Part shown: positions 33,500-42,907 of the stretch, in pieces | How positions within the stretch are numbered: position 1 is the stretch's first letter | Layout: the number at the start of each line of letters is the position of its first letter | From: Bidens hawaiensis | Lineage: Eukaryota > Streptophyta > Magnoliopsida > Asterales > Asteraceae | Direction: 5' to 3' | DNA length: 64,000 bases | Assembly (NCBI GenBank): GCA_021521415.1 | Contig: JAIQDT010014337.1 | Location: forward strand, 62,001 to 126,000 | The notes under the pieces: model-generated | What the model was told of the DNA's origin: nothing | Databases searched by the model: none | What the model saw: the letters and a program-made list of their open reading frames with translations, nothing else | Translations under genes and position numbers: made by a program

Positions 33500-36466
33500 T
33501 TGTTTGTGCAGGAACAGTTGAACAGGGCTTCCAATAATCTTTGGGTTGTGGACAGCGGCTGTTCCCGGCACATGACTGGTAACAAGAATTTGTTACAAGA
33601 TTTAAAACCTGTTCAGGGAGCAAGAGTCAGTTTTGCCGGTGAGAGTGGTGGCAGAATAACTGGAAGGGGTACGGTAACTAACGGGAAAATGACGTTAGGA
33701 AATGTAAATTTTGTTGAAGAACTTAAGCACAATCTGCTGAGTGTGTCGCAGATTTGTGATAAAGATTATACCGTACACTTCACGAAGACTGATGCTATTG
33801 TGTTGAAGGCTGGTTTTCAAATACCAGAGGAGTGGATAGTAATGAAGGCTCCACGTGATCGAAATACGTATATGATGGATCTAAGTTCAACTGAAATGTC
33901 AACGGAAGAATCGTGCCTTTTGACGAAAGCAAGCGAATCAGAATCTGAACTGTGGCACAGGAGAATGGGGCACATTCATCTTCGGAAGATGAACCATATT
34001 GTCAGACATGGGCTTGTGTTGGGTGTTCCCTTAAAAAGTTTCAATTTTGAAGACAAATGTCTTGCGTGCAAAAAGGGAAAGCAGCACAAGAAGTCCCATC
34101 TCACCAAGAAAGTAAACTCAATTGCTAGTACACTAGAGCTGCTTCACATGGATCTCTTCGGTCCTGTGAATGTAAGAAGTCTAGGTGGTACAACTTATTG
34201 CTTGGTGATTACTGATGACTACTCACGATACTCGTGGGTATACTTCCTGAAATCAAAGGACGAAACGGCTCAACTGGTGAAGAATCTGATTACCAAAGTT
34301 GAGAACATTATGGATAAACGAGTGAAGTTCATCAGAAGTGACAATGGTTCTGAGTTTAAAAATTTTGAAATGGAGATCTTCTGTCTGTCAAGAGGGATTG
34401 AACACCAATTCAGTGCTCCGTATACTCCGCAACAGAATGGAGTGGCTGAAAGGAAGAATAGAACTTTAATTGAAGGAGCCAGAACAATGCTGGCTGATTC
34501 GAAGCTTCCGGTGGTGTTCTGGGCTGAAGCTGTTTCTACAGCTTGCTATGTCCTGAATAGAGTGTTAACGGTAAAAAGACTTAATAAAACATGCTACGAG
34601 CTGATGCATGGAAGAAAGCCCAATTTGTGTGGACTTGAAGCTTTCGGGTCCCCGTGTTCAATTTTAAAGGCACATTCAAAGTTTGGTGAAGCAGCCGATG
34701 AAGGAATCTTAGTCGGCTATGAAGTTGGGACTCCCAACAGGCGTGTCTTTAATACAACGAACGGCAAGGTTGATGTGGTATGTAACACCGACATTACGAG
34801 TTACAGATCGCCAAGACCGAGCATCGGACCTCCTGGGATTTTCGACTATGATAGGCTCTTCAAGTCTTTTAACATACCTGATTTGGTTCGTACAGAAGAA
34901 GAAGAACGTGTTGCTACGAAGATGTTTCTAGATGAGGAGGAAAATTTGGCACATAGACAACTATTTGATGATTGTCAACCTTCCTCATCAAATTCTATTG
35001 GTTCCCCTGCTGTCTCTCCTGAAGATGAGTTTATCAATCCTTTTCACTCTCAGCCAGAAACAACCATTGATGAGCTCTCTACTAATTTAGAAGATAATTT
35101 GCATGTCGGTGCTGTGCCGACCACGAGAATTCACATAGATCACCCTTTGGAAAATGTTATAGGGATAGACTATAATGAAGTGTTCGCTCCGGTGGCCAGG
35201 TTGGAAGCGATTAGATTGTTTTTGGCGTTTGCTGCTTCTAAGAAGATGAAAGTGTTTCAGTTGGACGTGAAGAGTGCGTTCCTCAATGGGAAAGTTGATG
35301 AGGTTGTGTATGTTGAGCAACCTCCGGGTTTTCCTGACCCAGACTTTCCTGATCACGTATACAAGTTGAGCAAGGCGCTGTATGGATTACATCAGGCACC
35401 TCGTGCCTGGTATTCAACGTTATCAGACTACTTGCTAGAAAATGGTTTTGAAAGGGGTTTGATCGACAGTACTTTGTTTGTGAAGAGAGAAGGAAGTGAC
35501 TTCCTGCTAGTTCAAGTCTACGTGGATGACATCATATTTGCTGCATCAAGAGTCTCCATGTGTCAGGATTTTGAGGCCGTTATGAAGAAAAGATTTGAGA
35601 TGAGTGCTATGGGTGAACTAACGTTCTTTTTAGGATTGCAGGTTGATCAAAAGAAGGATGGGATGTTCATTCATCAAACAAAATATGTTCATGATGTCCT
35701 CAAGCGCTTCAAGATGGAGGACTCTTCTCCATTTGACACTCCAATTTGCGTCAACCACAAGTTGGGAGCTGAAATAGACGGTGACGCAGATGTGGACCCA
35801 ACTCAGTATCGGGCTATAATAGGTTCTTTGATGTATTTAACTGCTTCTAGGCCTGATATAATGTTTGCTGTTTGTCTTTGTGCTCGTTTTCAGGCAAACC
35901 CAAAGGAATCTCACATGAAAGGTGTGAAGAGGATTTTGCGGTATCTCAAAGGCAAGCCGAAGCTAGGGTTGTGGTACCCGAAGGGAGGAGACGTAGAACT
36001 GGTAGCATATACAGATTCTGATCATGGAGGATGCAATCAGAGTCGGAAGTCGACAACAGGAGGATGTCAGTTTCTCGGTGGAAGATTAGTTTCATGGCAG
36101 TGCACGAAACAGACGTCAGTCGCAATCTCAACGTGCGAAGCTGAATATATGGCAGCATCCAACTGTTGTTCTCAGGTTTTGTGGATTCAGCAACAATTGC
36201 GTGACTATGGTCTGAATTTCTTACTCACTCCTATTTTAATTGATAACACTGCTGCCATCTCAGTAATTAACAATCCCGTGAAACATAGTAAAACTAAACA
36301 TATTGACATTCGTCATCACTTCATACGGGATTGTGCTGAGAAGAAACTGATCAAGGTCGAAAAGGTCGATACGCTGGAAAATTTCGCTGATTTATTTACA
36401 AAAGCGTTTGATAAATCCAGATTTCAAAACCTAATTGAGCTGAACGGGATGATCAATCCCGAGTAA
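33500..36466 (+). CDS. Element C Pol (protease, integrase, reverse transcriptase, RNase H), with in-frame deletion
   Basis: Open for 988 codons with no initiating ATG at its start. The protease has WVVDSGCSRHMTG. The integrase zinc region has LWHRRMGHIHL and CLACKKGKQHKK (about residue 186), and its DDE core has HMDLFGP (217), RSDNGSEF (280) and NGVAERKNRT (316). Reverse transcriptase has QLDVKSAFLNG (588) and YVDDIIF (674). RNase H has YTDSDHGG (837), CEAEYMA (880) and LIDNTAA (915). HPLENVIG is joined directly to [17 protein letters not shown], so roughly 100 residues present in other Copia Pol proteins are missing, including the KWV..K and KARLVA.GF motifs. Near 33510, TTTGTTTGTGCAG resembles a 3' splice site. 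Confidence 0.9.
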   Translation: MFVQEQLNRASNNLWVVDSGCSRHMTGNKNLLQDLKPVQGARVSFAGESGGRITGRGTVTNGKMTLGNVNFVEELKHNLLSVSQICDKDYTVHFTKTDAIVLKAGFQIPEEWIVMKAPRDRNTYMMDLSSTEMSTEESCLLTKASESESELWHRRMGHIHLRKMNHIVRHGLVLGVPLKSFNFEDKCLACKKGKQHKKSHLTKKVNSIASTLELLHMDLFGPVNVRSLGGTTYCLVITDDYSRYSWVYFLKSKDETAQLVKNLITKVENIMDKRVKFIRSDNGSEFKNFEMEIFCLSRGIEHQFSAPYTPQQNGVAERKNRTLIEGARTMLADSKLPVVFWAEAVSTACYVLNRVLTVKRLNKTCYELMHGRKPNLCGLEAFGSPCSILKAHSKFGEAADEGILVGYEVGTPNRRVFNTTNGKVDVVCNTDITSYRSPRPSIGPPGIFDYDRLFKSFNIPDLVRTEEEERVATKMFLDEEENLAHRQLFDDCQPSSSNSIGSPAVSPEDEFINPFHSQPETTIDELSTNLEDNLHVGAVPTTRIHIDHPLENVIGIDYNEVFAPVARLEAIRLFLAFAASKKMKVFQLDVKSAFLNGKVDEVVYVEQPPGFPDPDFPDHVYKLSKALYGLHQAPRAWYSTLSDYLLENGFERGLIDSTLFVKREGSDFLLVQVYVDDIIFAASRVSMCQDFEAVMKKRFEMSAMGELTFFLGLQVDQKKDGMFIHQTKYVHDVLKRFKMEDSSPFDTPICVNHKLGAEIDGDADVDPTQYRAIIGSLMYLTASRPDIMFAVCLCARFQANPKESHMKGVKRILRYLKGKPKLGLWYPKGGDVELVAYTDSDHGGCNQSRKSTTGGCQFLGGRLVSWQCTKQTSVAISTCEAEYMAASNCCSQVLWIQQQLRDYGLNFLLTPILIDNTAAISVINNPVKHSKTKHIDIRHHFIRDCAEKKLIKVEKVDTLENFADLFTKAFDKSRFQNLIELNGMINPE

Positions 36467-38634
36467 CCATGTTTTGTGTTTATTTAAAAAAAAATTGAAA
36501 AAAAAAAAAAAACATCACTATTGCTTAAAATTAGTCGGTTACCTCAGTTTGATGGACATATCCTCGGATATGTTTTGGTCCTCGTTTCTACTTAGAGAAT
36601 GAGGGTCGCCATTAACCAGATGACTGAAAGTGACCGGGGCGGTTATGATGTGTTTTCTTTCTGTCGCTGAAAATTAGTCGGTCATACATAGTTAGAAGGA
36701 CACATACTTGTATGTGGTCGGTCCAGTTGATCCATTGGATCTTCAGGATTGCCGTTTACCTGAAGACTTTGACGTGATCGGGGTGACTGAAGTCAAAATT
36801 GTTTAGGGGAAATGAAATTACTTTTCAAGTCTAATACTTCGTAAGAAGTTCTTTGCTATGTTTAACAGAAAATTGATCCAACCTTGGAAAATGATATATA
36901 TACTAACTTTGCGTGCTTAACTAGTGAAGTTATTAGGCTTAAAAGGCTTTAGGACAATCATTGTATGTCATGGTAACTTTTTATGGTGCGTAAAAGTAGA
37001 TGTGATACAAATTAAATTTTACTTGATTTTATGTGGAAACTCCTTAAGAGTTTTGTGTGTCTTCATGTATATCTTTCCGAATGATAGGCAGAAAAGTGAT
37101 TACCCAGTCATACACGAGCCCGTAAGTGTTCTGATTCCCGTGAAGAAGGTGTTTCAAGACACTGCAGTGATCTAGATTCGGGACTTGCAGTTGTTTATTA
37201 CTTTAAAGTCTATAAGTTGTTTGTAAAAAAAAAAATAATAATAATAATAAAAATAAAATTTTTTTTGGTACTTATGAAGTTATTGTAACATTCGAGAGTT
37301 AAAGATATCGAGACTTCTCAATCCTGGAGCAAGAATGAGTACGGGAAACAGATCAAAAATATTTACAAGTTAATCAGACACTATGGGTCGAAGTCAATTC
37401 GGGGTGACTTGGGGAAAGCCAAATACGCTTTGAGGATAGATAGGAGGCATCAATATCTCTGAGTTGTTACCCACTTAAATTTTAAGGATTAATTGAACCT
37501 AACTCGTATCACAGAAACGATGAAAACCATCTTAAGTATATTACCTGCCTACAACCTGTCTCTATATGTCATAATACAGCTAAACACGAATCTATGTGAC
37601 AGTCACGTAGCTAGTATGATTCCTGTTCGGATCTTTTCTAAAACGTAGCAGTCCCTATCGAGACTGAAATTTGATCCCTTATTCGTTAAATTTTTATAAG
37701 TTTTTCTTAGTTTTGTAGTTGTTTTGATTTTAACTGGTTACTTAGAATTGATCACGACGTTTAATTCTTAAAAGAAAATTTTTAAAGAGTTAATTCAAAT
37801 TGTTCAAAATTACAAGGGTTGGTTTTGAAAATATAGGCAAAGTAGTTGAATCAGGCGAACTTGTGGATAACTTCGCCTAGGCGAAGTTATCCGTAACTTC
37901 GCCTGACCAACTCTGACCCTATAAAAGGTTTCAAACAGTAAATTTATTCATTATTTACAGCGAACTTGTATCGGAAAATTCCGGCGAACTTGTTCTTTCG
38001 ATCGATCTCGTGTTATCTTACTTCGATTTTCATTCCGATCAAAGGTCCGAGGTGTTATTTTATCATGTATTACTAGTTTGTTCACGCAAATCAAGGGTCG
38101 TTTCGACCCGGTTTTTAACCTCGAACCATCGGGTTTTTGAAACCGATTTTCAAACCTCATGTTACGTGTTCATGGACAAACTTTACGTCCTAATAACCTT
38201 AATACCAAGAGTTATTCAGTTATTCATCGTCAATTTTTACCGAAACATCGGATTTCCGGATGATTGGAATCCTAACAGTCGCCGATTCAGTTCAGGCGAA
38301 GTTAGGGTTTAGGCGAAGTTATCCGCAACTTCGCCTGGGGCTTAATTTCGCCTGAGGCGAAGTTATCCGCAACTTCGCCTAGGGCTTAATTTCGCCTAAC
38401 CCTTATCTTCGCCTGGGGCGATGTTGTGAAGAGGCGAAGTTACCTCTAACTTCGCCCAGACCATCTTTTTTAAAATAAATTAGACGAACTTATAGATGAA
38501 GCGAAGTTGTTACCAACTTTGCTTCACCTTTTAACTTCGCCTATACAGGTTTGAACACAACTTCGCTCCTGTTGAATCAAGCGAACTTGTCTAACACTTT
38601 AACGTTTATCTAACTTGGTTCGTTTAGTGCAGAT
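36467..38634 (+). other. Element C spacer between pol and third ORF, hairpin-rich
   Basis: An A-rich start (36484-36512) is followed by two modules of AAATTAGTCGGT plus a perfect hairpin (36556-36573 and 36701-36716). From 37852 to 38595 there are seventeen exact GCGAAGTT/GCGAACTT octamers plus variants, often as hairpins such as GCGAAGTT-ATCCGC-AACTTCGC. The last bases TTCGTTTAGTGCAG (38619-38632) look like a 3' splice site just before the third ORF. The middle (36720-37850) holds nothing I can assign. Confidence 0.85.
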
Positions 38635-41406
38635 ATGGCTGCTGTTGGAGGTGCAGGTGATGACGGTGATGATCAAAGACAATTCTTCCCAGCCCATAAC
38701 CAGTTCATAACACTTGACCCAGATGCAAAGGGCGTGGAAGATTATAGGGAGATAATTACTTTTCTCCTGCGCTCAAGGATTTATCATGCAATAACAACTA
38801 CCCTGCCTATTTCGCTACCGAACATTGAAGACTTTTGGCAGACGGTAGAGTACGATTGCCGGGTTGAGCCCCCGGTCATGCGAGCCACCGTTAACGGTCA
38901 AGTCGTTCAGTTTTCTTCTGAACATATACGGGTGGCGTTGCAGTTTGGTGAAGAAACGAGGGATGACCCAACTGAGTTTGTTGCGCCATTCCGTGATGGG
39001 GCGTTCCTCAGGATGGGATATTCGGGTCTCTTAGGAGACACTCAACGGAGGAAGGGGTTCCTCTTAGATCAGTGGCGCTTCCTTATGCACGTCATGATCG
39101 TATGTATGTCAGGACGGAAGGCCGGCACTGATGGAATGGGTGCGACAATGCAGTCTGCTATGACTGCATTGACTTATAATAAAAGGTATTCGTTCAGCCA
39201 AATGATCTTTTATGAGATCGACCGGCAACGAAGGGCTGTGGCGTGTGAGCGGTTTACAATGTATCCTCGATTCCTACAGATGATTTTCAATCATGTGGCT
39301 CCGACGCTGCCTCAAAGACGCCCTATTCGATACGTAGAAAGTGTGACAAAACGTATCTTTGCACAGTGTCGCACTTCTAGCGCACGAAGCAAGCCTGAGC
39401 TACGTCCCAGGCATACTCCGCTTTTTGGGTATCTTATAAACCCGGAGTATGTGCCTGCGGCAGGGGACGAGTTTAGGGACCCAAGACAACAACAGGCGGC
39501 AGCACCCCAGGCTGTATCAGCTGCGCCTGCTGTATCTACTGCTGTATCTGCTGCTGTGCCAGCTTCTGAGATTGATCTTGACGCCATGTTCGGCGGGCAA
39601 GGGTTGTTTGATATGGACCGATTTGATCCACATGAGAATATTCAAGTCTCGGGTCCACAAGCTGATTTTGATGATGTGATGGAAGAGGCCAAACGGATGA
39701 TGGTGAGGCATGAGAGAACGGTGGGTAAGCAGAAGAGAATTGTTGACGACGACGATGAGGAAGATGATGAAGAAGAAGCTGTGCAGCTGGTGAGAAAGCG
39801 CTCACGAAGGGAAACGACAGGTATGGATGTAGGAGCCGGAGAGACTTCAAGGTTTGCACGTTTTGCTCCACCTGCCTTGTCTGGTATGTCCCTTGTTCCT
39901 ACCTCTGTGCAGGTATCGAGTACAAGCGCTACGGTTGTTCCCGTAGTGGCTACATCGTCGGCTGACATTCCATCGGTCACGGCCGTCCAGACGTCGGCTC
40001 CAGCAATTGTGTCTCTACCACCTCCAACGCTTACTCCATCGGTGGTAGTAGCACGATTTGTTGAGTCTACGGTCACCACTACTGCAGGAGTATCGGGTAC
40101 GGTACCACCTGCGGACACGCCCACCTCAGACTCGGAACGTATAGCTTCACTAGAGCGGATTGTAGCTGAGCAGTCCAAGACTATTCAAAGCCTAGTGGAA
40201 GCAAATCAACTGCAGGCATCCCTCCTGGCTGAGCACGGGAAAATAATAGATGCCTTGAAGGTGTTCTTGGCATCTCAGGGGGAGATGAGCTGTAGAGGAG
40301 ATGAGTTGAGGACCAAGCGTCGAGAAGACCGAGACGATGATCCCAATACACCGGAAGGTGCAAGTGGTGAGCTGCCAAGAACCTCTCAAGCTCTTGGGGC
40401 TTCCACAGCTGAGGGGGAGTCTACCGAAGCGGCTGGTGGTGATGATGTAGTGATGGTGGAGGATGACGTGATCGATGCGCTGAAGGAACTTGATGATGAC
40501 ATGTTCAGCGACGATGTGTTATTTGATGAAGATGTTCTGCCAATCAGTGAGATTGAAAAGATTGGTGCAGAAATTGTGGTTGAGAATGTGATAGAGGAAG
40601 GAGAAATTGTTGAAGAAAATGTCGAGCATGAGATCCCTGTGGTTGAACATATGTGAAGCTGCTGAGGTTGACAACACTGAGTGGGAAGAACAGCCAAATT
40701 GGAAGAAAGGCTGCGCTCAGTGGTTTGTAAAGACGAAGAAGCCTGCAGTACCAACGATGTTCAAGAAGTCATATAATATAAAGGGATATGCAGAATCGAA
40801 GAAAGGAATCATATGCTGGTTGTACGATGAAGAGTTGAGATTATTTGTGATCAAACGTTACGACGGCATTCAGTACTTCAAGAGGATGTTAAGATCCCTG
40901 AATACCTTACCGGAGTGTGAGGTGAAAGACTTAGCGAGACTGGGGCTGATAAACAGAAGTAATGATAATATGGCGAGGATGATTGGGAAAATTGTTTGGA
41001 AGGAGGCCATCAAAGATAAAAAGTTTGAACTTCTGAAGCCTCAGAAAGGGAAGTTAGTGGAAGATAAAGATAGAGGGATGAGGGCAGACGGCAAACCATG
41101 GATGGTTATGAAGTATAAACCAGTCCGTAATTTAAAAAAGTGCCGATGAAGGTGATGCCCAAGAACGTCTTGAAAGACTTGAAGTGGTGGTACGTGGATT
41201 GTGAGACTGCTGAAGCGGTCATGGAGGATGAAGATGAGCAAGAGATCATGAGAGTGTATGATCCTATGCACTTGGTCAATCTGTCTCAAGCTGACTTGCA
41301 GGTACTACACGCTAAGAAGATTTTCTACATTCCTGCTTGGAAAGAGGAAGCTAAGAAGTACCAGAAGCTGGTCTCTGTATGTGTTAGACAGGGAGTGCAT
41401 GCTTGA
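38635..41406 (+). CDS. Element C third ORF (conserved in element D, function unknown)
   Basis: The first part, 38635-40656, encodes 673 residues. Residues 20-225 form a conserved globular region (EDYREIITFLLRSRIYHAIT, FLLDQWRFLMHVMIVCMSG, NKRYSFSQMIFYEI). Then come a Gln/Ala-rich linker, an acidic run ending in the basic RKRSRRE, a Ser/Thr/Val-rich part, a heptad-type coiled coil near 500-545 (SERIASLERIVAEQSKTI) and an acidic tail. Reading continues in the next frame (40657-41130; FVIKRYDGIQYF, LNTLPECEV) and returns to the first frame after an A6 run near 41135 (LKWWYVDCETAEAV, RVYDPMHLVNL). No signal peptide or membrane segment is visible, so it is env-like only in position. I recall similar proteins annotated as putative plant transposon protein domain; function unknown. 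Confidence 0.8.
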
Positions 41407-41475
41407 GGGGATGCAGAGAGAAGACGAGAGATTACAAGACACAAGCTATGAAGATCAAGATATGAAGCTACTGCC

Positions 41476-41486
41476 AAGGGGGAGTC
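41476..41486 (+). other. Polypurine tract of element C
   Basis: AAGGGGGAGTC directly before the 3' LTR, the expected plus-strand primer. Confidence 0.85.
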
Positions 41487-41954
41487 TGTTGGTACATAGA
41501 TGTCAGTAGTTCATAGTCTAGCGTTTGTAATCGAGTCTGTAATGTAATTGTGTTTAAGTTTATCTTTATGTATGTAAGCGAAGTTGTCAACAAGTTCGCT
41601 TAGGCGAACTTGTTGAACAAGCGAAGTTGTTGACAAGTTCGCCTAGGCGAACTTGTTCAACGAGCGAAGTTATTGACAACTTCGCCCGAGGCGAAGTTGT
41701 CGTGTATTTAAGTAACCTACGGGTTACTGTTTTAGTGTTGGTTTTTTGAGAGTTCGTTTTAGAGTTCGTGATAGTTGTGATCATTTCACGTGTCAAGTGT
41801 CTGTAATAGACGTGGTTCGAGTTATAATATAACGTGGTTTCGTTTGTATCGTGTGTTCGTGTTTTACGTATTCTACGCTCGTAACTACCTACGCAGGGAT
41901 TCCGCACCTGCGTAGATAGCGATATCCTGTGTAAGATCTGTCCGGGAACCTACA
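41487..41954 (+). repeat. 3' LTR of element C
   Basis: 468 bp, identical to the 5' LTR except for two substitutions (one in a hairpin, near 41685; one near 41928) and an extra 27 bp near 41730-41765 containing a partial AGTTCGTTTTAG duplication. Confidence 0.95.
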
Positions 41955-41959
41955 CTTCT

Positions 41960-42896
41960 TCCTCCTCCTCAAGTTCTATCAACTTTCCCTTTTCAGCCAC
42001 CTTTCTCTTCAAATCATGTTTGGCCTTTGTTCGATCTTCGGCCGGCTCATCAGATGAATCTTGATCACCTTCAACTACGGGTTCTTCAACACCTTCACCA
42101 GACGCCTCTTCCCCAGCAGGCTCTGTCTCTTCAAACAAAACAAACTTGGGCCCAGGTCGTGGTCCCGTATACTGATGACCTCTGCCCTTGTTGCTCAACA
42201 ACACACCAAAAACTGATACCTTGATCTCATGCACATGAAATGGCTTTGGGTGTGACTTATTGTCCTTTGCCTTCTTGAATCCGGCCTATGAATATCTGGA
42301 ATCAGATCATCTAACAACATCTGCACGAATGTCGGGTACATCAACCATGTAGCCCCGCTCTTGATGTTCGCGAGCATGCACAAAAATATCCGTCTTGAGT
42401 AATTGAACTTCTCCTTGTTGGTCAATGCGGACATAATACGAACCCAGTCCGTACTCATGCTTTCAAAACCACCTTGAATGTCTGTGAAACAATGAGTGAT
42501 AATGTGGAAGAGAAATCTCCAGTATGGTGACAGATGACTCTTCTCTAGGCTCTTCCACTCCGTGTCGTACCCCATCTGAGCAATGAAACCTTCCAGCTTC
42601 TTTTTGTTTCCTCTCTCATACTTGTAATCGGGCTAGTCATCAATCTTTAACACCCTTCTAATGTCATCTTCGGTGATAGTTAATTCTTGTCTGGAAACGG
42701 TTGTTGTAAATGATAGAGAATCATCTGCAACCCTGGTGAATGCCCAGAAATCTAAGACCCACTTGTAGTAAATAGCTGGATCTGCAGTGATGGCATAGGC
42801 AAGGGGTGATTGCCTGAGCCCCTTGACCATAGGAGTGAACACCTTATCAGCCTTTGCCTTAGGCAACTCGAGAGCACAGAAGTTGTTATGACCCTG
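41960..42896 (-). pseudogene. Element D third ORF, N-terminal part
   Basis: The minus-strand frame starts after TTCAATTTCAG (42897-42907), a good 3' splice-site match. It reads YAITADPAIYYKWVLDFW, then after a stop near 42633 SPYWRFLFHIITHCFTD and KEKFNYSRRIFLCML, and after a frame change VFGVLLSNKGRGHQYTG and an acidic Glu/Lys-rich tail ending at the C insertion site. The order and motifs match residues 20-225 of the element C third ORF (GVEDYREIITF, WRFLMHVMIV, YSFSQMIFYEI, FGYLINPEY). The two proteins are diverged homologues. D is broken by stops and by the 12-kb insertion. Confidence 0.75.
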
Positions 42897-42907
42897 AAAT
42901 TGAAAGT

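Larger units (their letters stand above)
29926..41954 (+). mobile_element. Young Sirevirus-like Copia element C with third ORF
   Basis: LTRs at 29926-30366 and 41487-41954 are flanked by the exact duplication CTTCT (29921-29925 and 41955-41959) inside the third ORF of element D. The LTRs differ by two substitutions and one 27-bp length change by eye, so insertion was recent. Order: LTR, primer site, hairpin-rich leader, gag (871 codons), pol (about 988 codons), hairpin-rich spacer, third ORF, purine tract, LTR; 12.0 kb in all. Large Gag with two zinc knuckles, separate Pol and an extra 3' ORF are Sirevirus features. Pol has an apparent in-frame deletion in reverse transcriptase and the third ORF has two frame changes, so autonomy is doubtful. 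Confidence 0.95.

Noticed and set aside
37852..38595. CRISPR-like array
   Set aside because: Repeats alternate in orientation, spacing is irregular and the setting is a plant retrotransposon; the hairpin interpretation fits better.
40386..40754. 122-codon Ser-rich minus-strand ORF
   Set aside because: Shadow of the acidic part of the third ORF; Glu/Asp codons read as Ser/Phe on the opposite strand.
38635..41406. Envelope glycoprotein for the third ORF
   Set aside because: No signal peptide, transmembrane segment or cysteine pattern; only the position after pol resembles env.
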